Below are positions 24,483 through 32,900 of a stretch of DNA of 64,000 nucleotides, piece by piece. The notes beneath the pieces were generated by a model, which searched no databases, was not told the DNA's origin, and worked only from the letters and a program-made list of their open reading frames with translations. The position numbers were made by a program, and so were the translations under genes. Source of the stretch: Rhodococcus sp. 14-2470-1b (lineage in GTDB: Bacteria; Actinomycetota; Actinomycetes; Mycobacteriales; Mycobacteriaceae); contig NZ_NPFY01000035.1 in the NCBI RefSeq assembly GCF_002259415.1, positions 235,171 to 299,170 on the forward strand. Reading direction: 5' to 3'. Position 1 is the stretch's first letter. The number at the start of each line of letters is the position of its first letter.

Positions 24483-26309
24483 ATGTCGAGCGTCGTGGAT
24501 CAGATACTCCAGCACGTCTTCGACGCTTGCCGAGACGACACCTCGGGCAGCGTCGCCGATTACATCCCGGAACTCGCCGCGGTCGCGCCCGACGGATTCG
24601 GAATCGCCCTGGCGACGAGCGACGGATACGTGTACGAGGTGGGCGACACGTCGACGCCCTTCACGATCCAATCGATCTCCAAGCCCTTCACCTACGGACT
24701 GGCCCTTGCCGACCGGGGCGAGGACGCCGTCGCGCAGAAGATCGACATCGAGCCGTCGGGTGAACCGTTCAACGAGATCAGTCTCGATCCGATCACCGAA
24801 CGCCCACGCAACCCGATGATCAACGCCGGAGCCATCACCTCGGCGTCGCTGATCGCCGGGAAGTCGGCGGCGGATCGTTTCGAACGAATCCGTCAGGCTT
24901 ACTCCCGGTACGCCGGTCGCTCGCTGACGTTCAACGAATCGGTGTATCTCTCCGAGGCCCGCACCGGCAACAGGAATCGTGCGATCGGGTACATGTTGCG
25001 CTCGTTCGACATCATCACCGACGATCCCGATGCCGCAGTGGATCTGTACTTCCGTCAGTGCTCGATAGACGTCACCGCGGTCGACCTCGCCATGATGGCG
25101 GCGACGATGGCGAACAACGGACTCAACCCACGCACGAAGGAACGTGCCCTCGCTCCGGCGCTCGTCGAACGTGTGTTGAGTGTGATGACGACGTGCGGAA
25201 TGTACGACGGTGCGGGCGACTGGGTTGCGCGAGTGGGGATGCCCGCGAAGAGCGGGGTGGGTGGCGGCATTCTTGCCGTCCTGCCCGGTCAGATGGGAAT
25301 TGCGGTCTACTCCCCCAGACTCGATCCGCACGGAAACAGCGTGCGCGGCGTCGCGGCGTGCCGCGAACTCTCGCGCAAGCTCGAACTGCATTTTCTCCAT
25401 GTCACTCGTGCGGCCCGGTCCGCGATCCGCGGCAAGTACACCGTCGGTGAGGCCCCCTCACGGCGCCGACGAAGCGAGATCGAGCAAGCTGCACTCGCTC
25501 GGTTCGGCAGCCGCGCTCGGGTGTACGAGCTGCACGGAGATCTGTTGTTCTCCGGCGCGGAAACGGCAGTGCGCGAGATCGGCAATCTCAACGAACAGCT
25601 CGATGCGTTGGTCATCGACGTCCGCGGCGTCGACGAGGTCAGCGACGTGGCACGCGGAATGTTCGACAGCGTGCTTGCCCACTTGTCCAGCCGTGGTTGC
25701 CGAGCATCGCTCGTCGACCCTTCGGGAGTTCTCGGTCGCACGAGTTCGAGCATCGACCCCGGTGGCGCATCGGGACGCGTCTTCGCCGACCTGGGTTCCG
25801 CGATTCAGTGGGCCGAGGAAATTCTGCTCGACAAGTACTGCGTCGGACCTCGACAACCCGACCGCATAGCCCTGCGAGACCACCCGGTGCTCGAAGGCTT
25901 GTCCCCGGCTGAATACGCCGCTGTCGAACCCGCCTTCACCGTGCACACCTACGCCAGGGGAGACACCGTCGTAACGAGCGGACAACCGGCCGCCGGGTTG
26001 TTTCTCGTACTGGCCGGGCAAGTGTCGTCGTCGTTCACCTCACCGGGAGGTCGACATCACCGAATCTCGACGCTGTCTCCTGGGATGAGTTTCGGCGAGA
26101 TGCCCCTTCTGGCCCGAACGAAGTTCCTACTCGATTTCCGGGCGGACACCCCGTTGTCGGTCGCCGTGATGTCGGTTCGAGATTTCGACGCGTTGTCCGT
26201 GTCTGCACCGTCGGTGAAACTGGAGCTCCTGACCACCCTCGCGACCGGTGCCTACATGCAGATGAACACCGCGATAAAATCTCTCGGGCAGTTCGATGTG
26301 GGGCGCTGA
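24483..26309 (+). CDS. glsA: Glutaminase A fused to STAS and cyclic-nucleotide-binding domains
   Basis: A 608-aa three-domain protein. Residues 1-310 form a serine-dependent beta-lactamase-like glutaminase, with the SxxK pair Ser64/Lys67 in TIQSISKPF and the segments NPMINAGAI and PAKSGVGGG. Residues about 335-440 resemble a STAS domain (LDALVIDVRGVDEVSDVARG). Residues about 475-600 form a cNMP-binding beta-barrel (ARGDTVVTSG, SPGMSFGEMPLL). Glutamine is hydrolysed to glutamate and ammonia; cyclic-nucleotide control is inference. It is convergent with rskA; the stop codon lies in the loop of a 12-bp terminator hairpin. Confidence 0.9.
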   Translation: MSSVVDQILQHVFDACRDDTSGSVADYIPELAAVAPDGFGIALATSDGYVYEVGDTSTPFTIQSISKPFTYGLALADRGEDAVAQKIDIEPSGEPFNEISLDPITERPRNPMINAGAITSASLIAGKSAADRFERIRQAYSRYAGRSLTFNESVYLSEARTGNRNRAIGYMLRSFDIITDDPDAAVDLYFRQCSIDVTAVDLAMMAATMANNGLNPRTKERALAPALVERVLSVMTTCGMYDGAGDWVARVGMPAKSGVGGGILAVLPGQMGIAVYSPRLDPHGNSVRGVAACRELSRKLELHFLHVTRAARSAIRGKYTVGEAPSRRRRSEIEQAALARFGSRARVYELHGDLLFSGAETAVREIGNLNEQLDALVIDVRGVDEVSDVARGMFDSVLAHLSSRGCRASLVDPSGVLGRTSSSIDPGGASGRVFADLGSAIQWAEEILLDKYCVGPRQPDRIALRDHPVLEGLSPAEYAAVEPAFTVHTYARGDTVVTSGQPAAGLFLVLAGQVSSSFTSPGGRHHRISTLSPGMSFGEMPLLARTKFLLDFRADTPLSVAVMSVRDFDALSVSAPSVKLELLTTLATGAYMQMNTAIKSLGQFDVGR

Positions 26310-26322
26310 GGCCCCACATCGA
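26293..26322. terminator. Bidirectional hairpin between glsA and rskA
   Basis: A perfect 12-bp stem (TCGATGTGGGGC / GCCCCACATCGA) with loop GCTGAG. The glsA TGA (26307-26309) sits in the loop. There is no T-tract. Confidence 0.6.
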
Positions 26323-26333
26323 GCTCGATCGGC

Positions 26334-26375
26334 GTCGAGTGTCACGCGTCGAGTGTCACGCGTCCAGTGTCACCA
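26334..26375. repeat. Three tandem 14-bp units overlapping the rskA 3' end
   Basis: GTCGAGTGTCACGC occurs twice in tandem, followed by the variant GTCCAGTGTCACCA that encodes the last residues of RskA. It looks like local duplication of the rskA terminus and includes the stop codon at 26356-26358. Confidence 0.6.
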
Positions 26376-27147
26376 TCGTCAGAACCTCCGTCGGCTGCGG
26401 AGATCCGCCTGCGGGCTCGAGCGAGAACGCGAAGTTCGTTGCCGCGCCCATGCCGTCGATGACGGTGCCGTCGCTGTCGGCCAACTGTTCGGCCGTCACC
26501 AGACCGACCGACCGAGGCGTGCCGTCGACGAACCACATCTGGTAGTCCTGGCCTGCCGCCGGTGCGGAAACGCCGTCGAGCGTGACGACGAGCGAACCCG
26601 ACTCACGGGAGTAGGAGATGTTCGCCGTGCCGCCACCGGGGAACTCGGCAGTGGTCTCACGTGCATCCGGCGCTGCCACGATCTGTTCCGCCTGGGTCGG
26701 TGCCGGATCGTTGCCCAAAACCTGGGTGGCGACCACTCCGCCGCCGACTGCCACGACGACTGCTGCCGCGGCGGCGAGCATCGTGGTACGCCACCGACCC
26801 ACCCCTGGGCCGTTCCGCCGGCTCCACTCCTGCTTGGCGCGGCGATCTCGGTGTCCGCGCAGAGTGGTCACCGTTGCGGGTGCGGGATCGGCGACATCCT
26901 GCGTGATGCGCGGAATTTCCTGCAGCACGCGGTCTCTCAGCTGCGCCGGGGGGTCCGCGGCATCCAGCACGGACACCAGCGCAAGAGTTTCCTGTATTTC
27001 GCCGACAAGGATGTTGAACTGCACACGGGCGGTGTCGTCCACCGCCGCACGGTCACGTTCGATGTCGGCTTCCTCGGCGGCGCTCACCGCGTGGAGGGCG
27101 TACACCTCGGCGGAGTCGAGCAGCCGCTGTCGCGTTGCTTCGCTCAT
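26356..27147 (-). CDS. rskA: Anti-sigma-K factor RskA
   Basis: A 263-aa membrane anti-sigma factor. The cytoplasmic N-terminal domain (about 1-105) should bind SigK. One hydrophobic stretch follows (MLAAAAAVVVAVGGGVVATQVL). The extracytoplasmic RskA domain ends in the typical YQMWFVDGTPRSVGLV segment. In mycobacteria RskA releases SigK after regulated proteolysis. ATG 27147 overlaps the sigK stop by 4 bp, the usual coupling for a sigma/anti-sigma pair. The 3' end carries a tandem duplication. Confidence 0.9.
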   Translation of the reverse strand: MSEATRQRLLDSAEVYALHAVSAAEEADIERDRAAVDDTARVQFNILVGEIQETLALVSVLDAADPPAQLRDRVLQEIPRITQDVADPAPATVTTLRGHRDRRAKQEWSRRNGPGVGRWRTTMLAAAAAVVVAVGGGVVATQVLGNDPAPTQAEQIVAAPDARETTAEFPGGGTANISYSRESGSLVVTLDGVSAPAAGQDYQMWFVDGTPRSVGLVTAEQLADSDGTVIDGMGAATNFAFSLEPAGGSPQPTEVLTMVTLDA

Positions 27148-27821
27148 GAGGGTGTCACCCCCAGACATGTCTTCAACTTGATCAGTCCGTCCCGTATTCG
27201 CGATTTGATCGTCGGAACCGCGACCCCGAGCCGCTCCGCCACTTCGCGGTATGTCCAACCGCTGTAATAAGCCATTCGTACCGACTCGCGTTGCGTATCG
27301 GTCAGTGTGTCGAGGCACGCAACCACGGCGTCGGATTCCAGTCGCTGGGTGACGGCCTCGAGGACCTCGTCGTGTTCCGGGGTGTGGCTGATCGCCCCGT
27401 ACGCAGCTTCACGGTCGGTCCCGGACTGCTCGGACCGCACGCGGTCCACCGCCCGCCGGTGCGCCAACGTCATGATCCACGCCAGGGGGCTTCCCTGGTT
27501 CGGGTCGTAGTTGGGTGCCGACTTCCAGATCTGGAGGAACACCTCCTGCGTCGTCTCCTCGCTGTACCCCGGGTCGCGAAGGACACGCAGCACCATGCCG
27601 TAGACGCGTGCGCTGGTGGCGTCGTACAACTCGCCGAAGGCGCGCTGATCACCGCCGGCGACCGCGGCCATCAGCCGGCGGAGCCGCTCCATCTCGTCTG
27701 CTCGCAAGTTGCGCAACTGCGCACTGGGCACGGCACAGGCCGCACCTTGTTCTGCCGACGGGTCCTCTTCTGAATTCGGTGGCCCCTGGTACTGCGAGCC
27801 CGGCGTGGGGTCCGTGCTCAC
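27144..27821 (-). CDS. sigK: ECF RNA polymerase sigma factor SigK
   Basis: A 225-aa ECF sigma factor. Region 2 contains RVYGMVLRVLRDPGYSEETTQEVFLQIWKSA and ends in AHRRAVDRVRSEQ. Region 4 has the HTH TYREVAERLGVAVPTIKSRIRDGLIKLK. Start choice: GTG 27821 is preferred because codons upstream towards ATG 27884 lose the strong G/C third-position bias seen downstream; the alternative adds 21 residues. It is cotranscribed and overlapped with rskA and divergent from the DrrA-type ATPase. M. tuberculosis SigK controls secreted antigens; here the regulon is unknown. Confidence 0.9.
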   Translation of the reverse strand: MSTDPTPGSQYQGPPNSEEDPSAEQGAACAVPSAQLRNLRADEMERLRRLMAAVAGGDQRAFGELYDATSARVYGMVLRVLRDPGYSEETTQEVFLQIWKSAPNYDPNQGSPLAWIMTLAHRRAVDRVRSEQSGTDREAAYGAISHTPEHDEVLEAVTQRLESDAVVACLDTLTDTQRESVRMAYYSGWTYREVAERLGVAVPTIKSRIRDGLIKLKTCLGVTPS

Positions 27822-28018
27822 CGTGACGATGTCCCAACGAATTCGACTCTGATCGCGTTCATTGATCAAGAGAGTAGTGCTCATGTTGCTCTCACACCGA
27901 AACCTCCGCGTTTTCCCGCCGCACAACATATTCGGTACACCCTGCGCCGCGGATGGCTGCGCGGGATAATCGATTGCACTTCGAGGTCGATTCGGACAAT
28001 CTTGGAGGAATGGGACAC

Positions 28019-29002
28019 ATGCCGGCGATCGAGACATCGGGCCTGATCAAACGCTTCGGCGACAACACTGCGGTGGACGGAATAGACCTGTCGGTTCCGA
28101 GTGGAGGTGTATACGGTGTCCTCGGCCCCAACGGAGCAGGCAAGACGACCACGATCCGAATGCTCGCGACACTTCTTCCGATCGACGGCGGGTCGGCTCG
28201 CGTACTGGGCCACGACGTCGCCTCCGAGGCGGACGCCATTCGCGGCAAGGTGTCACTGACCGGCCAGTTCGCATCGCTGGACGAGGATCTGACCGGTACC
28301 GAGAATCTGATCCTACTGGCTCGGCTCTACGGATACTCGCGTCCGGCGGCGCGGTCCCGAGCGGACGAACTGCTCACCGCGTTCGGCATCGCCGACGCCG
28401 GGTCTCGCCAGGTGAAGACGTACTCGGGCGGTATGCGGCGTCGGATCGACATCGCTGCGAGCATCATCGTCACTCCCGAACTGATCTTCCTCGACGAGCC
28501 GACGACCGGCCTGGACCCTCGTAGCCGCAATCAGGTGTGGGACATCGTCCGCGCTCTCGTCGGTGGCGGTACGACGGTTCTGCTCACCACTCAGTACCTC
28601 GACGAAGCCGATCAACTGGCCGGACGGATCGCGGTCATCGACCGCGGCAAGGTCATCGCGGAAGGCACCACCGGCGAACTGAAGGCGTCGGTCGGCGCGG
28701 GCTCGCTGCACGTGCGAGTACTGGATCCCGCTCGACGGTCCGAAGCCGCAGCAATCCTTCGCACGATCCTGTCCGAGTCGGTGACCGAGGAAGCAGATCC
28801 GGTTGCACTGTCGGCTCGCCTGGACCGGACGTCCTCGGTGGCTGCTGCTCTGCCCGCGTTCGAGGACGCGGGAATCGCGGTGGCCTCGTTCGCCATCGGC
28901 CAACCCAGCCTCGACGAAGTGTTTCTCGCGCTGACCGGCCACCCCGCAGACGACGAGTCCGCCCGCACGAACGCCACCGAGAGAACAGAGACATCATCAT
29001 GA
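28019..29002 (+). CDS. DrrA-type ABC transporter ATP-binding protein
   Basis: A 327-aa ATPase of the daunorubicin-resistance family. Walker A is GPNGAGKTTT (about residues 37-46), the ABC signature is YSGGMRRRIDIA, Walker B is LIFLDEPTTGLD and the switch region reads LLTTQYLDEADQL. The C-terminal DrrA extension includes QPSLDEVFLALTGH. GGAGGA ends 9 nt before ATG 28019; ATG 28010 lies directly behind that site and is unlikely. It overlaps the permease gene by 4 bp. It probably exports a lipid, peptide or drug-like compound. Confidence 0.92.
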   Translation: MPAIETSGLIKRFGDNTAVDGIDLSVPSGGVYGVLGPNGAGKTTTIRMLATLLPIDGGSARVLGHDVASEADAIRGKVSLTGQFASLDEDLTGTENLILLARLYGYSRPAARSRADELLTAFGIADAGSRQVKTYSGGMRRRIDIAASIIVTPELIFLDEPTTGLDPRSRNQVWDIVRALVGGGTTVLLTTQYLDEADQLAGRIAVIDRGKVIAEGTTGELKASVGAGSLHVRVLDPARRSEAAAILRTILSESVTEEADPVALSARLDRTSSVAAALPAFEDAGIAVASFAIGQPSLDEVFLALTGHPADDESARTNATERTETSS

Positions 29003-29835
29003 CAACGCTGTCGAAGGACGCGTCCGAGCAGGCCGCGGTCGCGGACGTACTACGAAGCGGCGCAACACGACCCCCGCGGCCGAACGCCGTCGCCAGCTCG
29101 CTGTCGTTCGGGTGGCGAGCGCTCCTCAAGATCAAGCACGTCCCCGAGCAACTGTTCGACGTGACGATGTTTCCGATCATGTTCACGTTGCTGTTCACGT
29201 ACTTGTTCGGAGGCGCTCTCGCCGGATCCACCACCGCTTACATCCAGTTCCTGTTGCCGGGAATTCTGGTGCAGACCGTCGTGATGATCACGATGTACAC
29301 GGGTGTGACGTTGAACAAGGACATCGAGAAGGGCGTGTTCGACCGGTTCCGATCACTACCCATCTGGCGCCCGTCACCGTTGGTGGGCGCGCTCCTCGGC
29401 GACGTCGTCCGCTACTCACTGGCGTCGGTCATCGTGCTGATCCTCGGTCTCGTCATCGGGTTCAGGCCCGACGGCGGTCTCCTCGGCGTCGTCGCCTCGA
29501 TCGCACTGCTGTTGATCTTCTCGTTCTGTCTCTCGTGGGTGTGGACGATGATCGCGATGATCGTGCGCACCGAGGCCGCGGTCATGGGCGTGTCGATGTT
29601 CATCCTGTTTCCGTTGACATTCGCCAGCAACATCTTCGTCGACCCCCAGACCATGCCGGGGTGGCTCCGCGCGTTCGTCGAGGTCAATCCGGTCAGCTTC
29701 CTGGTCACGTCCATCCGGTCGTTAATGTCAGGGGAACCGGACGCCACCAAGCTCGCCGTCACTGCCGCGATGTGTGGCGGCTTCCTACTCGTGTTCGGGC
29801 CGATCACGATGCGTCTGTACAACCGCAAGACCTGA
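28999..29835 (+). CDS. DrrB-type ABC transporter permease (ABC-2)
   Basis: A 278-aa protein with six hydrophobic segments of the ABC-2 type. The DrrB-like signature GVTLNKDIEKGVFDRFRSLPIWRPSPL lies between TM2 and TM3, and NPVSFLVTSIRSLM near the end is also typical. It forms the exporter with the upstream ATPase; ATGA overlap links the two. It ends 8 bp from the convergent CGNR gene. Confidence 0.92.
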   Translation: MTTLSKDASEQAAVADVLRSGATRPPRPNAVASSLSFGWRALLKIKHVPEQLFDVTMFPIMFTLLFTYLFGGALAGSTTAYIQFLLPGILVQTVVMITMYTGVTLNKDIEKGVFDRFRSLPIWRPSPLVGALLGDVVRYSLASVIVLILGLVIGFRPDGGLLGVVASIALLLIFSFCLSWVWTMIAMIVRTEAAVMGVSMFILFPLTFASNIFVDPQTMPGWLRAFVEVNPVSFLVTSIRSLMSGEPDATKLAVTAAMCGGFLLVFGPITMRLYNRKT

Positions 29836-29843
29836 TCTTCTCG

Positions 29844-30368
29844 TCACTCGGTGGCAGCCCTGGCTCGGTGCCGCCGTACGGCGTCGCGGTTGGAACACAC
29901 AGTGCCGCAGTAGCGTTGCCTTCCGGTCCTCGACACGTCGGCGAACACACGTACGCAGTCCTCCGCCGCGCACCTGCCCAACCTGTTCATTCCACGCCCG
30001 GTCAGATGCAACGCCGTTCCGACGCTGACCAACGCCCGCACCACGGACCCGAGAGCGATGTTCGGGTCGCGGTAGTGCATGTGCCAGCCGTCGCCCGCAT
30101 GGTTGGTCAGCCGCGGGTAGGCCGACGCCTGCGCGAGCAGGCCGTTGAGGACGTCCGCCCGAGCCTGTTCGGTATCGGCGTCGACGACCGTCTCCCACTC
30201 GCGGAGAAATGCAACGGTGGCGGTGACGTCCGCGTCGGTCGCCGGTGCGTCGAGAACGAGTCCTGCCTCGACGCACCGGCGACCGAGCTCGTCCGCCGAC
30301 ATCGGCGGCGAATTGAGCAATTCGACTCCGAGTTGAACCGCATACGTTCCGTAAGGGTTGATATGCAC
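29844..30368 (-). CDS. CGNR zinc finger domain protein (probable regulator)
   Basis: A 174-aa protein with an N-terminal ABATE-like domain and a C-terminal CGNR zinc finger. The motif is intact apart from SNRD in place of GNR: CAAEDCVRVFADVSRTGRQRYCGTVCSNRDAVRRHR. Such proteins are treated as stress-linked transcription regulators, with little direct evidence. GTG 30368 gives the usual N-terminus (MHINPYGTYAVQLGVEL); an ATG at 30404 would overlap the divergent small ORF. Only 26 bp separate it from that ORF. Confidence 0.85.
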   Translation of the reverse strand: MHINPYGTYAVQLGVELLNSPPMSADELGRRCVEAGLVLDAPATDADVTATVAFLREWETVVDADTEQARADVLNGLLAQASAYPRLTNHAGDGWHMHYRDPNIALGSVVRALVSVGTALHLTGRGMNRLGRCAAEDCVRVFADVSRTGRQRYCGTVCSNRDAVRRHRARAATE

Positions 30369-30394
30369 AAGACCATTACAGCACAGTCGTGGGT

Positions 30395-30547
30395 ATGAGC
30401 GCACACATCCACACCTGGACCACCGAAAGCAGCCACAACACCAGCGAAGGCACCGTCACCTACCAGCGGTGCACCTGCGGCTCCCAGCGCATCCGCGCCC
30501 CGAAACACGCCGCAACCACATCCGTCGCCGTCGTGGAAACTCGGTGA
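30395..30547 (+). CDS. Small 50-aa protein with CxC motif, divergent from the CGNR gene
   Basis: I do not recognise this protein. ATG 30395 opens 50 codons rich in His, Ser and Thr, with RCTCGSQRI near residues 25-33 resembling half of a zinc ribbon. Codons keep the strong G/C third-position preference of real genes here. A CACAGT box (30382-30387) ends 7 nt before the ATG, matching the leaderless pattern. It reads away from the CGNR gene and ends 15 bp from the convergent binding-protein gene. A role as partner or target of the CGNR protein is a guess. Confidence 0.5.
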   Translation: MSAHIHTWTTESSHNTSEGTVTYQRCTCGSQRIRAPKHAATTSVAVVETR

Positions 30548-30562
30548 CCGAGCATTTACCCG

Positions 30563-31591
30563 TCAGCGTTCGGCCCTCTCCGCGATCATCGGAACGACAG
30601 TGTCGAGGGCGTACGTCGCCGACAGAATCGAATTGGTCGAGTAGGACTTGGCCACGTCGGGATCGTCGAACACCAGTGACCGTCCGTCCCGGACTGCAGG
30701 GATCTGTTGGAACAGAGGATTACTCGTCACGTCGTCGGCCGATCGCTGTACCGGGAAGATCACCACGACGTCCGCATCGAGCGTGTTCAGTTCCTCTTCC
30801 GATACGGGCACCGAGAATCCGGTCGAGCCGGTTCTTGTCGCCGTCAACGCGTCGATGGCTGGGCTCGATACGAAACCGAGCTTCTTCATGAACACGACTC
30901 GCGTGCTGTCGGAGATGTACGCCCCGTATCCGGTTCCGCTGAAGGCTCCGACAGTGATGGTCTTGCCCTCGAACTCCGGATGCTCCGCCGCTGCTGTCTG
31001 GAACCGACCGTACAGGTCGGCCAACAGCTGGGCGCCCTTCTCCGATTCACCCAACGCCGCCGACACCATGGTCACCTGTTGCTCGACGGTGGTCAGGTAG
31101 TTGTCCGCGCCGTCGGGCAGAGCCACCGTCGGCGCGATCTGTGTCAACTTGTCGTACCGTTCCTGATCCCCCGAACTCTTGGTGTCCAGGATCAGGTCGG
31201 GTTCCAGAGCCGCAACCGCCTCGTAGGACGGTTCCTGGGTGCCGATGATCTCAGGAGGACTGTCGTACAGGCCGTCGGCCCAAGGGCCCACGCCGTCGCC
31301 TCCGAACGCCAGCCAATCGCTCGCGCCCACCGGCTGTACGCCGAGTGCGAGCGCGGTTTCCGCGTCGGCCCATCCCAGGGCGACGACACGCTGCGGGCGC
31401 TCGGGCACGGTGACGTCACCGAACTTGGTGTCGATCGACACTGGAAACGCATTGTCGGCGCCCGCAGCTGCGGGGGTAACCGTCGATTCGTCTGCGGTCG
31501 ACGAACAGGACACGACCAGGCCGGCGACAGCGGCGACGGCGAGGATCGACACGGTACGGACGCGACGGAAACGAGGGAAGGGCGATTTCAC
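30563..31591 (-). CDS. Iron-siderophore ABC transporter substrate-binding lipoprotein (FecB-like)
   Basis: A 342-aa lipoprotein. The signal peptide ends in LVVSC near residue 30. The mature part is a class III binding protein: PERPQRVVALGWADAETALALGVQPVG, then EPSYEAVAALEPDLIL, typical of FecB/FepB/FhuD. It should deliver ferric siderophores to an inner-membrane permease, but no permease or ATPase gene is nearby, so it is an orphan. GTG 31591 follows a TAGATT box by 7 nt with no ribosome-binding site. IdeR control would be expected, yet no IdeR box was recognised by eye. Confidence 0.88.
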   Translation of the reverse strand: MKSPFPRFRRVRTVSILAVAAVAGLVVSCSSTADESTVTPAAAGADNAFPVSIDTKFGDVTVPERPQRVVALGWADAETALALGVQPVGASDWLAFGGDGVGPWADGLYDSPPEIIGTQEPSYEAVAALEPDLILDTKSSGDQERYDKLTQIAPTVALPDGADNYLTTVEQQVTMVSAALGESEKGAQLLADLYGRFQTAAAEHPEFEGKTITVGAFSGTGYGAYISDSTRVVFMKKLGFVSSPAIDALTATRTGSTGFSVPVSEEELNTLDADVVVIFPVQRSADDVTSNPLFQQIPAVRDGRSLVFDDPDVAKSYSTNSILSATYALDTVVPMIAERAER

Positions 31592-31598
31592 TCGGCTC

Positions 31599-31604
31599 AA
31601 TCTA
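31599..31604 (-). promoter_or_regulatory. TANNNT -10 box upstream of the FecB-like gene
   Basis: TAGATT (minus strand) ends 7 nt before the GTG at 31591. Confidence 0.5.
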
Positions 31605-31619
31605 CCGAGCCCACGACCT

Positions 31620-32900
31620 CTACGGTGTGCCACCTTCTCGCACGAGCAGTCCGATGCACTCCACGTGATGACTCAGGGGAAAAGCGTCGAATGCACGCAC
31701 CTGCGCGAGTCGATATCCGGCGTCGACGAACAGCCGGGCATCGCGGGCGAAGGACGCGGGGTCGCAGCCGATGTGCACCACGCGGCCGGGTGCCGACGCC
31801 GCGACTGCTGCCACGACCTCTTTGCCTGCTCCCGATCGAGGTGGGTCGAGCACGACGACGTTCGGCGCGGGAAGCGCACGGACGGTGCGTTCGACTCGTC
31901 CGGGCACGAATCGCACCTGCTCGAGATCGGCGAGCGCACGGGCGCCGTCGGCCGACGCCTTACGCGAGAACTCGACACTGACGACCTGGCCGGTGGCGCC
32001 GACTCCTGTCGCCAGGCTCGACGCGAACACGCCGACTCCCCCGTACAGGTCCCACGCGACCTCACCGGGCCTGGCGTCGGCCCACTCGGTCACCACGTCG
32101 GAGTAGATCTGCGCGGCGCCTCGGTGTGCCTGCCAGAATCCGGTTGCGTCCAGTTCCCAGTCACGCCCCGACACCGATTCGCGTACTCGTCCGCTACCGA
32201 CGACGGCCCGTTCCGGACGCGGGGCCGACGATGCGGCCCGTCGAGCAGATGCACCGCGTCGACCGGGTGATCGGCGACCCGTGCGCGACACCGATGCTGG
32301 TGAGATCTCGACGACGTGCCGCTCTCCCGAGCTGCCGACGGCAACCACCAGCTCCGAGCCCGGACGCCATGTCGAATCGGCGAGACCGTCGAAGGCGCCT
32401 GCGACGACCTGCGGACAGCTCAGTGCCGGCACGACGGTGGCGCTGCGGTATCGATGGAAGCCTGCGCGGCCACCCGCGTCGACGGCCAATCGGACACGAC
32501 TCCGCCAGCCGGTGCCGTCGCCGGTGTTCGGCAGTTCCTCGACGGCGACCTCTCGGTCGAGACCGCCGATCCGACGAAGTTGTTCCTCCACCACTACCGA
32601 TTTCATGGCCCGCGACGCGGACTGGTTCACGTGGGAGCAATCGCAGCATCCCGAGCCGCCGGGACCGGAGATGGGACACAGTGGAGTGATGCGATCGGCC
32701 GACGGGGCAATTATTTCGACGGCGTCGGCGCGGCAGTACGACCCACCCCGATCCTCGGTGACCTTCGCTCGCACGATCTCCCCGGGCAGGCCGTGTCGAA
32801 CGAACATGACGCGTCCGTCGTGCCTGGCCACACAGAACCCTCCGTGCCCGGGCGCACCGAGAGTGACCTCGATCGTCGACCCGAACCAACTGTCGGTCAT
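31620..32900 (-). CDS. TRAM domain class I SAM-dependent RNA methyltransferase (RumA/TrmA family)
   Basis: A 426-aa RNA m5U methyltransferase. The N-terminal TRAM domain spans about 1-60. A cysteine cluster (LCPISGPGGSGCCDCSHV) could bind Fe-S. The SAM domain contains WDLYGGVGVFASSLA, the catalytic region is VVLDPPRSGAGKEVV, and the nucleophile Cys is in HIGCDPASFARDARL. The target is probably uridine in 23S rRNA or tRNA. ATG 32900 overlaps the stop of the APC permease by 4 bp. This matches Rv2689c-Rv2690c. Confidence 0.9.
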   Translation of the reverse strand: MTDSWFGSTIEVTLGAPGHGGFCVARHDGRVMFVRHGLPGEIVRAKVTEDRGGSYCRADAVEIIAPSADRITPLCPISGPGGSGCCDCSHVNQSASRAMKSVVVEEQLRRIGGLDREVAVEELPNTGDGTGWRSRVRLAVDAGGRAGFHRYRSATVVPALSCPQVVAGAFDGLADSTWRPGSELVVAVGSSGERHVVEISPASVSRTGRRSPGRRGASARRAASSAPRPERAVVGSGRVRESVSGRDWELDATGFWQAHRGAAQIYSDVVTEWADARPGEVAWDLYGGVGVFASSLATGVGATGQVVSVEFSRKASADGARALADLEQVRFVPGRVERTVRALPAPNVVVLDPPRSGAGKEVVAAVAASAPGRVVHIGCDPASFARDARLFVDAGYRLAQVRAFDAFPLSHHVECIGLLVREGGTP

